NCBI GenBank assembly: GCA_045565995.1
Contig: JBJLEF010000008.1
Location: forward strand, 510,550-574,549
Direction of reading: 5' to 3'
DNA: 64,000 nt
Source of the DNA: UBA721 sp002705165
GTDB taxonomy: Bacteria; Planctomycetota; Planctomycetia; Pirellulales; Pirellulaceae
Both the position numbers and the translations under genes were made by a program. This document shows positions 46,353-57,100 of the stretch, in pieces. A model generated the notes under the pieces. That model made no database searches. It was not told where the DNA came from and saw only the letters and a list, made by a program, of their open reading frames with translations. The number at the start of each line of letters is the position of its first letter. The first letter of the stretch is position 1.

Positions 46353-47852
46353 CTATTCCTGCTTTGATTTTAGAGACTCAACGTAGGCCCGTATTTGCAT
46401 GCCCTCTTTCCGAGGCCACTCCCAGGCCGGCCATGATGGATTATCAGCCTGCACGGACAGAAACGTACGCTGCATATTACTGATCATCTGCTGAGCCACA
46501 TCAGGGTTCTCTTTCCGTACATCCGCAACCTCGTCTTCCCTCAGATCAAACAACTGATAACGCATTATCTTCGCATCCTGAATTCGTCGCTGATGTTCAG
46601 CAAAGATATCCCCATGCGGAGGTAAACTTCCACCTTCAAATTGCCCGACTATCTTCCAGTTTCCGTCGATCCCAGCCACCTGATCTTCCCCTCGGGCCCC
46701 ATGGAACTGCCAGTAGAGCGGCTTGTTTCGGCGGATAGGTCGACCGCCGAGTGCACCAATAAAACTAGCTCCATCTAATTCCAAAGTCTGAGGCGGCACC
46801 ACTCCGGCAACATGGCAAAACGTAGGTAAGACATCGACACCACTGATCGGCAGGTCTAACACTTGCGGGTTTTTCCAGGCCCGGGGCCACTGAACCATTC
46901 CGGGAACCCGGATACCACCTTCGTAAACAGAACCCTTCTTATCACGTAGACCACCTGTGCTTCCATGCGGATGAGCATTGGTGATAGCTGGTCCATTATC
47001 ACTCGTGAAAAAAATCAAAGTATCATCCCTGAGCCCCAATTTCTCCAACTGTTTCAAAAGACGGCCAAAGGCCGAATCCATTTGCGTGAGATTACCGTGA
47101 TGAGCCTGAAAGCTCGTTACTTCCGGATCGTAAGGACTTGGTTTTCCACGGGGCTCATACAGTTTTGTGTATTGATGATCGGATGCGATTGGCTCATGAG
47201 GCTCGTGATAAGCAACATACATGAAGAACGGAGCATCATCTTGACGTTGTTTATTAAGCCAGTGAATTGCCTCGTCCGTCACTAAGTCAGCAGCGAAGCC
47301 TTTCAGTGGGCCAACCGCTTTGCCGTTGCGTACAAAATTAACCGGATCCTTGTGACAGGGCAACGCATTGTTTTGGGTGCCAAAGGACCAGTCAAATCCG
47401 TGATCCTTTGGTTGAGGATACCGAGTATCGGTTAAATTGCCGTTCAAATGCCACTTGCCTACATGACACGTCTGGTAGCCTGAATCCCGCAGCAATTTTG
47501 CAATGGTGATTTCATCTTTTCGCACATGCATTGGCGAATCATAGGGAATCCAGTTATGAATACCCGCCCGGTACGGTGTTCGTCCTGTCATGAGTCCCGT
47601 CCGGGCTGGCGAACAATTTGGTGCTGCAGCATAGCAACGAGTGAATTTAATCCCTTCAGCGGCAAATTGATCAATATGAGGAGTCTGTACAACGTCGTTG
47701 CCGTAGCATGCCAAGTCGCCATAGCCAAGGTCATCGCAAAGAACAACGATCAGATTGGGACGATGAACCTCTGCCTGTAATAAGACGGGCACAGCGGCCC
47801 CTCCACACACCAACAATAAAAGTTGGAAACTAACTGTATGAATGAGCTTCAC
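46353..47852 (-). CDS. Secreted arylsulfatase A-like sulfatase (CSPAR)
   Basis: This 499-residue sulfatase has a signal peptide, the metal site LCDDLGYGD near residue 38, the formylglycine site CSPAR at 80-84, the GKWHLNG motif, and FFTSDNGPAITNAHPHGSTGGLRD (given as FFTSDNGP). The CSPARTGLMTG pattern is that of the N-acetylgalactosamine-6-sulfatase/arylsulfatase A branch. The start is GTG with an AGAGGA ribosome site eight bases upstream. It follows the GH127-like gene by 23 bases, which suggests a joint task in trimming one polysaccharide. Confidence 0.94.
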   Translation of the reverse strand: MKLIHTVSFQLLLLVCGGAAVPVLLQAEVHRPNLIVVLCDDLGYGDLACYGNDVVQTPHIDQFAAEGIKFTRCYAAAPNCSPARTGLMTGRTPYRAGIHNWIPYDSPMHVRKDEITIAKLLRDSGYQTCHVGKWHLNGNLTDTRYPQPKDHGFDWSFGTQNNALPCHKDPVNFVRNGKAVGPLKGFAADLVTDEAIHWLNKQRQDDAPFFMYVAYHEPHEPIASDHQYTKLYEPRGKPSPYDPEVTSFQAHHGNLTQMDSAFGRLLKQLEKLGLRDDTLIFFTSDNGPAITNAHPHGSTGGLRDKKGSVYEGGIRVPGMVQWPRAWKNPQVLDLPISGVDVLPTFCHVAGVVPPQTLELDGASFIGALGGRPIRRNKPLYWQFHGARGEDQVAGIDGNWKIVGQFEGGSLPPHGDIFAEHQRRIQDAKIMRYQLFDLREDEVADVRKENPDVAQQMISNMQRTFLSVQADNPSWPAWEWPRKEGMQIRAYVESLKSKQE

Positions 47853-47875
47853 AGATATTCCTCTGTATTGCGTAG

Positions 47876-50155
47876 TTAATTATCTGATGTCTTTACGTAG
47901 GACCGTAACACCGGTCGATTTTTCATTAGATCATAGCCCAGCGAATCAAGAAAACTGAACACGACTGGCACATCTTTGCCTCCCACAGAAACACCAAATA
48001 CCACCCGCTCGCTCGCTACACTGTGTACATTTCCTTTATCAATCTCTAATTGATCGAAAGGGATCCCCTTGTCCTGATCGTTCGGAAGATCGCTAAGGTA
48101 AACCACGGTGCCATCCTTTTTAGTCAAACGCGCCTCCGCCCAGTTGGCGTAATCTTTAGCAAGACCATTCACCGCTTCGTCCACAACCAGAGTGAGCAAC
48201 TTAGCATCGGAGACGTCGACAAGTATTGATTTAGCAGGATCCTTTCCTGACATGGCCGTCACTTCAAACCCATAAAGAGACTGAACCTGTCCCTCATTCT
48301 TTTCACCAATACTGGCCTTAACGACGTCACCATGAACGACTTGACCGTCAGCACAGACTTTAAATCTTACGGCACCTGCTCCCTCAGCAGATGCATCGAT
48401 ACCAATATCAGATCGAAACTCCTTAAACTGCCCGTCCAGCCAATAGGTAATTTCGCTCACCGAATGCGTCCCAAGACCTTTCTTGTACTTTTTTTCGCCA
48501 ATCGCAAGCGGTGTCTGTGTTGTGGATTGATCCAGTTGCAATTCACCATAAGCTTGATAGACGTGTCGCAGTGCAGGCTGACCTTTGACAGCATGATGAA
48601 GATCATGATTGATTGACTGGTTATAAACCAGTTGACGAGGACCAAACCAAAGACTTTCTCGTGAGGTATCGTCGCCTTCCTGAAGACCTATAAATTCATT
48701 CATGGGCTCCGTACGCACAACCATTTCAAACTGTATTCGAACATCTGTTGTTGTTTTCCAAACACGATCAAGAACACACCAACCCTCTTTCACAACGGCT
48801 TTCTGCGGTTGCCCGTCAACGAGGAGTTTGGCCACCCGACTCCAGGCTGGCACTCGTATCTTGAATGGAATGGTTAACTCTTTTGCCGATTCAACCGTCA
48901 TTTCGACAATTCCCTTGGTCAGATAATCACACTCCATCTCAATCGTGACCGGTTGATTCTGAACAACCAGATTCGTGGTAGACGGATAATAGAAACTTAC
49001 AAAGATAGATTCCTCATCCGTCGTAGCAATGTACTGAGGAATCTCCGCCAACGTACGTGTTCCGTGCATAGCACAACAAAACGGCCAGGGTGAGCCTTCT
49101 CTTACGAAATCAATTCCCCTATCGCCACAAAATCCACCCGAACGATCCTGATTAAACAAAAGATGGTTTCGAGCTGTCCGTTCGGCCATATCCAGGAATC
49201 GCGTCTCTTTGGTGACTCGCCAAAGATCTACATTCAGCCCCCACCAGTCAAACACACTGCAACCCTCGTCAAACCAATAGTTGAGACTATAGCCTTCCGG
49301 TTGTCCCAGATGTTCGACAATCCCACCACCTGGCCACATTACATGGTTCTCAAAATACTCATGCTGTTTTAATGCTTTGGCCAGCAACACCCGTCTCACG
49401 ATTGCTTCCTCTTCCGTTTGCAGGTGAGCACAGATATTGACTATACCGCGGATCGCTAAGAGATATGAATGGGTATGCTGACTGATTGGATTAACATCCG
49501 GCACCGACTCGGCGATACGAACTCCAAACTCCAAATACTTGCGATCCTCTGTAATACCATATAACTCAACCATGGCTTCAGTGCCGACCCACCAAAAAGA
49601 ACTAGGCGCACCTAATTGCCCTTCCGCAAAGTAATTAGCAATGAAGTGATCACCAAGTTTTTTAGCGGCCTCGAGATAGGCTTCTTGTTGAGGCCTGTAT
49701 TTGTGAGCCCAAATCAACCCCAGCAACCCTCGGGCATTGCCAAACCAATAACCGTTGGAGTAAGCATAGCCCGTTCGTTCCGGAGCCATGGGCTTTCCAT
49801 TTTTAAACGCTCCGTCACGCCGCTGGTTTCCCAGTAGTCCAAACCCAACTTCGTCAAAGCGTTTCGAGGTTGGCTTCCCTAACGCCATTGACGTTCGAGC
49901 GTAGGCTTCCAATGTACGACCTGGCCAATCGGCTGCCCACAACCCAAACGAATGATCGTCGGTAAGCTCCGCTTCAAAACCACTCCATAACTGCTGCCGG
50001 GTCGCTAAGTCGAGATACCCAACCGCCAACTCAATTCGTTCAGCCAGATCACCACGAGTCTCAACATTTTCCAACTCGTTAAGCTCAATCTGTTGGCCTT
50101 GCGAGTCATTCACCAGCAGCAAACAAATCACAAAAAAGAAAATTCTGGTCTGCAT
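47876..50155 (-). CDS. GH127-like beta-L-arabinofuranosidase with C-terminal NPCBM-like domain
   Basis: This 759-residue secreted protein has a signal peptide and an (alpha/alpha)-barrel typical of GH127 (formerly DUF1680). A Cys-Cys pair at 360-361 (FCCAMHGTRT) and the E297/C299 motif in FDEGC correspond to the zinc-cysteine site that holds the nucleophilic cysteine in characterised GH127 enzymes. A beta-sandwich follows (VPAWSRVAKLLVDG). The last 200 residues contain an NPCBM-like segment (YKKGLGTHSVSEITYWL, DIGID). The first in-frame codon is TTG; I chose ATG 50155, which has GGGGAG seven bases upstream. It probably removes arabinose or a related sugar. Confidence 0.85.
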   Translation of the reverse strand: MQTRIFFFVICLLLVNDSQGQQIELNELENVETRGDLAERIELAVGYLDLATRQQLWSGFEAELTDDHSFGLWAADWPGRTLEAYARTSMALGKPTSKRFDEVGFGLLGNQRRDGAFKNGKPMAPERTGYAYSNGYWFGNARGLLGLIWAHKYRPQQEAYLEAAKKLGDHFIANYFAEGQLGAPSSFWWVGTEAMVELYGITEDRKYLEFGVRIAESVPDVNPISQHTHSYLLAIRGIVNICAHLQTEEEAIVRRVLLAKALKQHEYFENHVMWPGGGIVEHLGQPEGYSLNYWFDEGCSVFDWWGLNVDLWRVTKETRFLDMAERTARNHLLFNQDRSGGFCGDRGIDFVREGSPWPFCCAMHGTRTLAEIPQYIATTDEESIFVSFYYPSTTNLVVQNQPVTIEMECDYLTKGIVEMTVESAKELTIPFKIRVPAWSRVAKLLVDGQPQKAVVKEGWCVLDRVWKTTTDVRIQFEMVVRTEPMNEFIGLQEGDDTSRESLWFGPRQLVYNQSINHDLHHAVKGQPALRHVYQAYGELQLDQSTTQTPLAIGEKKYKKGLGTHSVSEITYWLDGQFKEFRSDIGIDASAEGAGAVRFKVCADGQVVHGDVVKASIGEKNEGQVQSLYGFEVTAMSGKDPAKSILVDVSDAKLLTLVVDEAVNGLAKDYANWAEARLTKKDGTVVYLSDLPNDQDKGIPFDQLEIDKGNVHSVASERVVFGVSVGGKDVPVVFSFLDSLGYDLMKNRPVLRSYVKTSDN

Positions 50156-50245
50156 TCTCAACTCCCCAAAGTCTCAGTATCAGGCAAACTGTATAATATC
50201 TAACAGTTTAGCCTTTCCAAAAACACAAACAACAGATGACCAACA

Positions 50246-51490
50246 ATGCAATTTCGAATAGCTCTGGCGTTCTTAACTCTGGCCACTCTAACAACCTCCA
50301 TTCAAGCGGAAAACTGGCCTCGATTCCGAGGGCCGAATGCAGATGGTTTGCACACGTCTGCAAAATTACCAACGCAATGGAGTGAGGAGGAGAACGTCGT
50401 CTGGAAAGTTGCCACACCGGGTAAGGGACATTCATCTCCTGTTATCTGGAATGATCAAATTTGGATGGGGACAGCCTTAAAGGAGGGGCACGACCTGCAT
50501 GCCATCTGTTTCCGTCGCGATGGTAAACTCATCCACAATCTCAAGCTGTTTCAAATTGAAAAGCTGGAAGCCAGCAACACACTCAATTCCTTTGCCTCAC
50601 CAACACCAGTCATCGAAGAGGGCACCGTTTATCTCTACTTTGGAACTTATGGTGTAGCCGCCATTGACACCACCTCGGGGAAAATCAAATGGCGTCGGCA
50701 GGATATCAATCTCAATCATCAGGAAGGTCCCGGGTCCTCCCCGATTCTTTATAAAGATCTGCTGATCTTCCACTGTGACGGATACGACGTACAGCACATC
50801 ACCGCTTTGGATAAAAGTACCGGTCGTACTGTTTGGGAAACCACACGGTCACTTGATCTTTCAGGCGTTGGCAATCATGCACGGAAAGCCTTTGTCACAC
50901 CCGTTGTACGCAAAGTGAATGGCAAAGACTTGCTAGTTAGCCCGGCCGCACAAGGCTGCTACGCCTACGATCCCAATACGGGAAAAGAAATCTGGCGAAT
51001 GGCTTGCGAAGGATTTTCAGCCGTACCTCAACCCGTCTTTTCTGGAAATCTAGCCTACATCATCCCTGATTTTGGACGTCCCGAGATCTGGGCAGTGGAT
51101 ATTTCCGGAGAAGGTGTACTTACAGAGAAAAACGTCAAATGGAAGTACAGTACTGCCTGTCCTTCCACTCCCTCCTTAATACATAAAGATGGATTACTGT
51201 ATTTCGTGGCGGATAAGACAGGCGTGGCTTCGTGCATCAACGCCGAAACCGGTGAATTAGTCTGGCGTGAACGTATTGGCGGTTCTTTTAGTACGTCCCC
51301 TGTAGCCACCAAAGATCATATCTACTTTTTAGACAGAAACGGAACTACCACCGTTGTTTCCTTAGGTTTGAGATTTAACGTCGTGAGTCGGAATACCCTC
51401 ACCGCCGGTTGCATGGCCTCACCTGCGATTGCGGATAACCAGCTATTCGTTCGTACAGCGACGCATCTGTATTGTCTGGGCACAAAATAG
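50246..51490 (+). CDS. Exported PQQ-like beta-propeller protein
   Basis: This 414-residue protein has a signal peptide ending near IQAEN, then the NWPRFRGPNADGL opening found in planctomycete PQQ-like (BamB-type) propellers. Repeated blade motifs are visible: VYLYFGTYGVAAIDTTSGKIKWRR, GCYAYDPNTGKEIWRM, CINAETGELVWRER (each shortened to its core: TSGKIKW, NTGKEIW, ETGELVW). True quinoprotein residues were not verified and many such proteins bind no PQQ. It has its own promoter region opposite the GH127-like gene (84 bases) and converges on the next sulfatase with a 16-base gap. Confidence 0.85.
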   Translation: MQFRIALAFLTLATLTTSIQAENWPRFRGPNADGLHTSAKLPTQWSEEENVVWKVATPGKGHSSPVIWNDQIWMGTALKEGHDLHAICFRRDGKLIHNLKLFQIEKLEASNTLNSFASPTPVIEEGTVYLYFGTYGVAAIDTTSGKIKWRRQDINLNHQEGPGSSPILYKDLLIFHCDGYDVQHITALDKSTGRTVWETTRSLDLSGVGNHARKAFVTPVVRKVNGKDLLVSPAAQGCYAYDPNTGKEIWRMACEGFSAVPQPVFSGNLAYIIPDFGRPEIWAVDISGEGVLTEKNVKWKYSTACPSTPSLIHKDGLLYFVADKTGVASCINAETGELVWRERIGGSFSTSPVATKDHIYFLDRNGTTTVVSLGLRFNVVSRNTLTAGCMASPAIADNQLFVRTATHLYCLGTK

Positions 51491-51506
51491 AAAAACACAA
51501 CCCGTT

Positions 51507-53072
51507 TTAGGGCGCCTGATAATCCGGGTTTGGCGGCATCATATTGGCTCCAACGCGTTCGCGCCAGGCATGTAATTGCTGACGGAGTTCCGCTGCCTTT
51601 TCAGGATGCCTCAGCGCCAGATCTTTTCGCTCGCCAAGATCATTCTTCAGATTAAAAAGCTGGACCGTGCCATTTTCGTAATATTCCAATAATTTCCAGT
51701 CACCGACTCGAATGGCACCCCCTGGACTTTGCATTCCATGGTTACTGTAATGCGGAAAGTGCCAGTAAATACCTTCTCGTTCAATGGACTTACCGCCTTG
51801 AACGAGCGAGGAAATACTTAGGCCGTCCGGATGTTGTTCAGGCATCGCTGCCAGACCTACCATTTCCAGGATCGTTGGATAAAAGTCTGTACTTACAACC
51901 GGTACATCGCAAACATAGCCCTGCTTGTGATGTCCGGGCCAGTGAACAATCATTGGCTCACGAATACCTCCTTCGTAAAGAAAACCTTTGGCACCACGCA
52001 AAGGTAAATTGGAAGTGGAGTAGGCTGCATCAAGCGCATTCGGATTGATCACCCGTTTAGGATTCCCAAAGTTCCCAGCTGACATACCACCGTTATCAGA
52101 AAAAAGAATCACAATCGTGTTTTCTGAGAGGCCAAGGGACTCGAGTTGGTCCCGGATGCGTCCCAGGCTTTCATCGACGGTCTCTACCATCGCAGCGAAT
52201 TCGACATTGTCCTGATGCTGCTTAATCTTCACCGTTCGATGCGGGAGCACACTAAAGGGTGCGAATTCAGGTGTGTCGATCAGTCCGGCCAGAGGAACTG
52301 GATCATCGGGGTTTCCTTCGAGAATGAATGCCGGCCCTTTGGATCTTTTCATACCATCGAGTTTCTGTTGGTACTTTTCGACCAGATCCTTACGGCCATG
52401 AATTGGATCGTGTACTGCGTAGTGGGACATATACAAGAAGAATGGCTCTTCCTTCTTAGACTCGATGAATTTCAGGGCTTCATCGGTCAAACGATCCGTA
52501 AGATATTGACCGGGTTCGTCTTCAAGACCTTCGAGTCCAAAAGGAGCGTGATATCCGCGGCGGGGCCAACCTTTGTTCCAGCGCGGAATCTGCAAGTCGA
52601 AACCTTGAGCGGTCGGCCCGTGTGGCTCCTCACCCAAATGCCATTTTCCAATATGCGCGGTAGCATAACCGGCCGCTTTCAGTGCCTCTGCAACTGTCAC
52701 TTCCGAGAGCGGAAGATACTGATGAATTTCCGCATTTGAAAGTTGCTGAAACGGGAACTCCCGACGGCCTGAAAGCCAGTCAGTCATATCCAACCGAGCC
52801 GGATACTTACCGGTCATAATACTTGCGCGTGTTGGTGAACACACGTGGCAAGTGGCGTAAGCCTGAGTAAATCGAACGCTCTGCTTTGCAAAAGAGTCAA
52901 TATTGGGCGTTTCATAAAAGTCGCTGCCATAGCATCCCAGATCTTTCCAACCCAGGTCATCTAATAAGAAAAAGACGACATTGGGTCGCCGTTGTTCGGC
53001 TACCGCAATGGTCGGGCCGGCAAGAAGGAAAGCTAGTAAACAAAGAGCGATATTTCGAAAATTTAAATTCAT
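51507..53072 (-). CDS. Secreted sulfatase (CSPTR)
   Basis: This 521-residue sulfatase has a signal peptide ending near VAEQ, the metal site LLDDLGWKDLGCYGS at about 36-50, the formylglycine site CSPTR at 78-82, the IGKWHLGEE motif and LFSDNGGMSAGN. The 521-residue length and GWKDLGCYGSDFYETPNID (shortened) fit the arylsulfatase A-like group that often acts on marine sulfated glycans. Start is ATG with GAGAAAG upstream. It stands opposite the NIPSNAP gene across a 198-base gap. Confidence 0.94.
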   Translation of the reverse strand: MNLNFRNIALCLLAFLLAGPTIAVAEQRRPNVVFFLLDDLGWKDLGCYGSDFYETPNIDSFAKQSVRFTQAYATCHVCSPTRASIMTGKYPARLDMTDWLSGRREFPFQQLSNAEIHQYLPLSEVTVAEALKAAGYATAHIGKWHLGEEPHGPTAQGFDLQIPRWNKGWPRRGYHAPFGLEGLEDEPGQYLTDRLTDEALKFIESKKEEPFFLYMSHYAVHDPIHGRKDLVEKYQQKLDGMKRSKGPAFILEGNPDDPVPLAGLIDTPEFAPFSVLPHRTVKIKQHQDNVEFAAMVETVDESLGRIRDQLESLGLSENTIVILFSDNGGMSAGNFGNPKRVINPNALDAAYSTSNLPLRGAKGFLYEGGIREPMIVHWPGHHKQGYVCDVPVVSTDFYPTILEMVGLAAMPEQHPDGLSISSLVQGGKSIEREGIYWHFPHYSNHGMQSPGGAIRVGDWKLLEYYENGTVQLFNLKNDLGERKDLALRHPEKAAELRQQLHAWRERVGANMMPPNPDYQAP

Positions 53073-53270
53073 GCGTCTTTCTCAGAACTCATGTCGGGTA
53101 GGTTTATGATTGATTATAACGACTTCCTGTTTTGAGACATCCTTCTTGGCAGAAGCCAACTGGCATGCAGAAAAGGCTATAATCATAATTGCAGCAAGTT
53201 GATATCGCTGTTTATTTGTCGGCCCTTACCCTCGCCTAAAAGGGCTTAGTTATTTTTAAGTTGAGATTGA
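53073..53270. promoter_or_regulatory. Divergent promoter region between a sulfatase and the NIPSNAP gene
   Basis: This 198-base gap holds the promoters of two divergent genes. A TATAAT box lies on the plus strand at 53178-53183 and another on the minus strand at 53113-53118. A TTGGC-AGAA-GCCAA inverted repeat at 53146-53159 lies between them and could be an operator. No matching -35 boxes at standard distance were found, so these calls are tentative. Confidence 0.35.
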
Positions 53271-54020
53271 ATGATGACTAGAATTCTAACATCACTAGCA
53301 ACCGTTTTACTGCTAGGAGCCATTTTTATGAACGACAGCGCCAACGCTGAAGTATTTGAATTACGTATCTATACAACCAATGAAGGAAAACTGGACGACC
53401 TACATGCTCGATTCCGGGATCACACCGTGGAATTGTTTGAAAAACATGGAATGACCAATATGGGTTACTGGGTACCCGAAGGTTCTAAAGACACATTAAT
53501 CTATGTCCTTAGCCACAAGAGTCGTGAGCACGCTGCCAAGTCATGGGACGGATTCCGCAATGATCCTGTCTGGCAAAAGGTTTTCAAAGCTTCACGTGTT
53601 GATGGTTCGCTTTTGTCTAAAGCACCAGAAGCAACTTTTTTACAAGCCACCGACTACACTCCCAAGAAGAAATGGAAAAATGGAAAAGAAGGCGGATTCT
53701 TTGAATTACGAATCTATCAGGCGGCCGAAGGTAAACTCGGAAAGTTGGATGCACGATTCCGGGATCATACGATAAGTTTGTTTGAAAAGCATGGCATGAA
53801 AAATCTGGCCTATTGGCATGCAACGGACGAACCTCAGTCCAAGGATCACCTGTACTACATCATCTGGCACGAAAGCAAAGAGGCTGCTGCTACATCCTGG
53901 AAGGGCTTCATTGCTGACCCTGACTGGAAAGCGGCCGCCGCAGCTTCAGGCGTAGGACGATTGGCTAAGCCACCCATCTCGGTCTACATGCAGTCGACAG
54001 ACTACTCGAAGATTAAATAA
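53271..54020 (+). CDS. Secreted protein with two NIPSNAP domains
   Basis: This 249-residue protein has a signal peptide (to about residue 25) and two dimeric alpha/beta-barrel-like NIPSNAP repeats. Repeat 1 starts VFELRIYTTNEGKLDDLHARFRDHTVELFEKHGM and repeat 2 starts FFELRIYQAAEGKLGKLDARFRDHT; the shared core is FELRIY, FRDHT and FEKHGM. Each repeat is about 100 residues. NIPSNAP proteins have no settled function in bacteria; some bind or degrade small molecules. Two adjacent ATG codons give the start. A rho-independent terminator follows 25 bases after the stop. It stands alone. Confidence 0.92.
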   Translation: MMTRILTSLATVLLLGAIFMNDSANAEVFELRIYTTNEGKLDDLHARFRDHTVELFEKHGMTNMGYWVPEGSKDTLIYVLSHKSREHAAKSWDGFRNDPVWQKVFKASRVDGSLLSKAPEATFLQATDYTPKKKWKNGKEGGFFELRIYQAAEGKLGKLDARFRDHTISLFEKHGMKNLAYWHATDEPQSKDHLYYIIWHESKEAAATSWKGFIADPDWKAAAAASGVGRLAKPPISVYMQSTDYSKIK

Positions 54021-54045
54021 AGTCCTTTGAATAGGATCACCATTT

Positions 54046-54085
54046 AACTCTCGCCATCCGACCTATCGGAAGGCGGGAGTTTTTT
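54046..54085 (+). terminator. Rho-independent terminator after the NIPSNAP gene
   Basis: AACTCTCGCC pairs with GGCGGGAGTT (one T-G pair). The loop contains a second CCGA-CCTA-TCGG helix, and four or more T follow. No T-run exists for the minus strand, so the convergent giant gene is not served by it. Confidence 0.85.
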
Positions 54086-54181
54086 AATGGGCCCAGTCGA
54101 CTCAGCCCTATTTATCAGGCTTCCAAATTTAGGATTCACCGACTTCAACCGAATCCTGAAACCTTACCTGCAGTAGAAGGT

Positions 54182-57100
54182 TTAGGGGAGGCCGTTTACT
54201 AAGTCATCTTCTTCAGGTGACATCTCAGCAGAATCTTCTATCTGATCCTGAGAAACCGTTCCAAAGAATACATCTACACCCTTCGACCATTCATTATCAG
54301 GTACATCGATCTCGTATTCGGAGTCCAGACGGACGGTGTCGACATCCCCGTCATCTGTCAGATAATCGTTCAAACTGCTATGGGCATTACCGGTTTCAGT
54401 ATTTAGAAGAGCCAGGATCTCCTCCAGGCGAGTTTCAGCTGAATCATCATCGGCACGCCAAATATTATTAAGCTCACTAATAAATTCGAGCTTTTCACCG
54501 GTAGAGAACAGCCCCAAGAATGACAGGTCGGCCTGATCGGCCCAAATCAAATCGGAACCGTCATGACTGATCATTGAATCCATACCATCGCCGCCGATAA
54601 GTACGTTATTACCAATCACGCGTTCGCCTGCCTGATGTTCATAAAGGTGATCCAGGTCGTAGGTTCGAACCGAATTGGCAAGACCATTGACAACCGTCAC
54701 ACCAACACCTTCTCCTGGCAGTCCCAAACCAGTCCCCACAACATTAATTGCTGCCTCAGGAGTTGCCGGATCAGCATCATAGCGGGAGAAATCATTGTAA
54801 ATCGCATCTTGCAGTTGATTGATGGCATAACCAAGTTTTTGTTCATCGGCATACGTAGCTAATCCAAGCTCCACTTGTTCCATTTCAACAACGGTCGGAT
54901 AGGAACCAATTGTGATTGTCTGGATACCCGGCCAACTGGTGGATACATTGTTATCAAACTCATAAGCATGGAATTCGAGACTATCGAAATCACCTACGAG
55001 GACAATCGCGCCATCCAAATCAGCAACAGGAATCATTCCATCCGCTTCGAACAAAATCCCCTTCCCGCTCGTGTTCAGATGACTGGCAAACCCGGTGGGA
55101 CCGAGAAGCATGGAATCATTTCCTTCCGCACCGTAGATAAAATGATCCCCGCCCCTGGTAGCGGTAAAGGTATCCGCTTGTTGGCCGCCGGTTAAAATGT
55201 TGTCTGCTTTATTAGCCCAAATCCAGTTTTGGCCGGTGGAAGTTCCAAGCACATTCTCAACAAAACGACCATTCGAATTGTAGGTATCCCCGCTTGCACT
55301 CATCTCTGTCTGAACATCATGAATGGAATGAATTGTGTCGAAGTCAACAATCGGCATTAATTCGCCGTGTAAACTCAGGACCTCTTTGTAAGCAACACCT
55401 GGGGACGCCACACCAACGGTCCCCGCCGCAATCGAAGTGGTGTCACCATGACAGTCGGTGACTTCCTCAGCGACATCCCCCTGAAGATTTACGTAGACAC
55501 AATTGATTCCCAACGCTTCCAACTCAATCGTATCGTTCCCACCTGGGGTCAACTTCCCAGTACCTGGTGTCATCGATGCGCCTGCTTCAAAGATTCGGTT
55601 ATCAGGGCCACTACTAAAATCACCCTGAAGACGATAAAGATCATGGCCGGCACCGCCAGCCACAAGGTTCGTTTCGCCATTAGCACCGTGCACAACGATT
55701 TCATCTGCACCCGCTAAACCGTAAACGACATCGGAACCGTTCCCGGAGTCAATCAGGTTGTCATTGTCATTGCCAAAGATAATATCGTCACCGCTACCAG
55801 TCAGCACATTTTCGAACAAACTGAATCCTGCTACATCGTCACCACCCAACACTGCTGCCGTCATTTGATCGATCAATGGGTTATATAAACGCACGGCATA
55901 TCCGCTTATAGAGTCGACCGCTGTCAGCTCATTTAGAGAAACTTTGGTTGGATCGACTTTCGCTCTGAAATCCAACGTGTCCATTCCCCCGGCAATCAAA
56001 GTCGGGGGATTTGGAGTTGAATCCCAAACGTCAAATGCCTCTACGATACCAACTTCCGTACTGAAAGAACCCGGAATAATATATGTATCATCTCCTGCCC
56101 CGCCAAATACGCGAAGGCCATCATCTAATTGATTGCCTAGCGGCACCAAAGGAAAAAGCGCCGGGAAAGAGAAGCCTGACGAAATCGTATCCCAAAGCTC
56201 AATCGAATCTTTTCCGCTACCTGTTCGCAGTTCACCGATGTTTGCAATGTCGTAAACAGAAATCTGACGGCGTCCATTCTGAAGGATTGTGGCAGAAACG
56301 CCTGACACTGTCACATCAATGTTGGTACTGGCAGCGCTGAGATCAATGACATTTCGCGAATTCGGATAGAAGTCATTATCAACAAGGTTGTCGACTTCTA
56401 AACCGCTCCCATCATCGCCAAACTCGTAATGATCTGCCCCACCCCGACCAATCAGGTCATCGGAACCGGCATTTCCAACAATTCGATTGGCACCATCGGA
56501 ACCGATTAGCACATCATCAAATTCACTTCCAATCACATCATCGAAATCGGTTGCCGAGGCAGTCCCTGAGGCAGCCCCCACAGACAAATCGACGTCAACG
56601 CGTGTCGGAAACTCATCATAGTCCAAAGTATTAAGGCCAGCATTACCATGAATAACACCAAAATCAGGGGCTAATCCAAAGTTATCGAGAAACTTCACAT
56701 AGTCGTCACCCTGACTTCCTGACAGAACCTCAACATCACCAAAAGTCATCACCGTACCATCGGGAGATTCTGATGAGCTGCTAACACCATTCATTTCGTG
56801 AACAAAATCTGAATGCAACTGAGAAAGATCGATAGTGTCGTTTTCTGCACCACCATCTACCTGAATACTTCCACCTTGTGCCTCCGGATTAATAACGAAG
56901 AAATCTGCTCCGGCTCCGCCATTAAAAATCGTAGTACCCGCTCCACCACCGATGAACGTTTGCGACTCATCGTTTCCAGTAACACTGGCATTGGTAACAA
57001 TCCCCGTAATGAACACCTCAAGACTTTGATCCCCCTGGAAATCAAAGGAACGCAAGTGCCCGCCATCTATCAGTTCGTGTTGACCACCAGCTGTGCTTAG

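Noticed and set aside
52146..52739. 197-residue open frame on the plus strand
   Set aside because: It lies wholly opposite the sulfatase gene, has no family motif or ribosome site and shows the composition of an antisense shadow.
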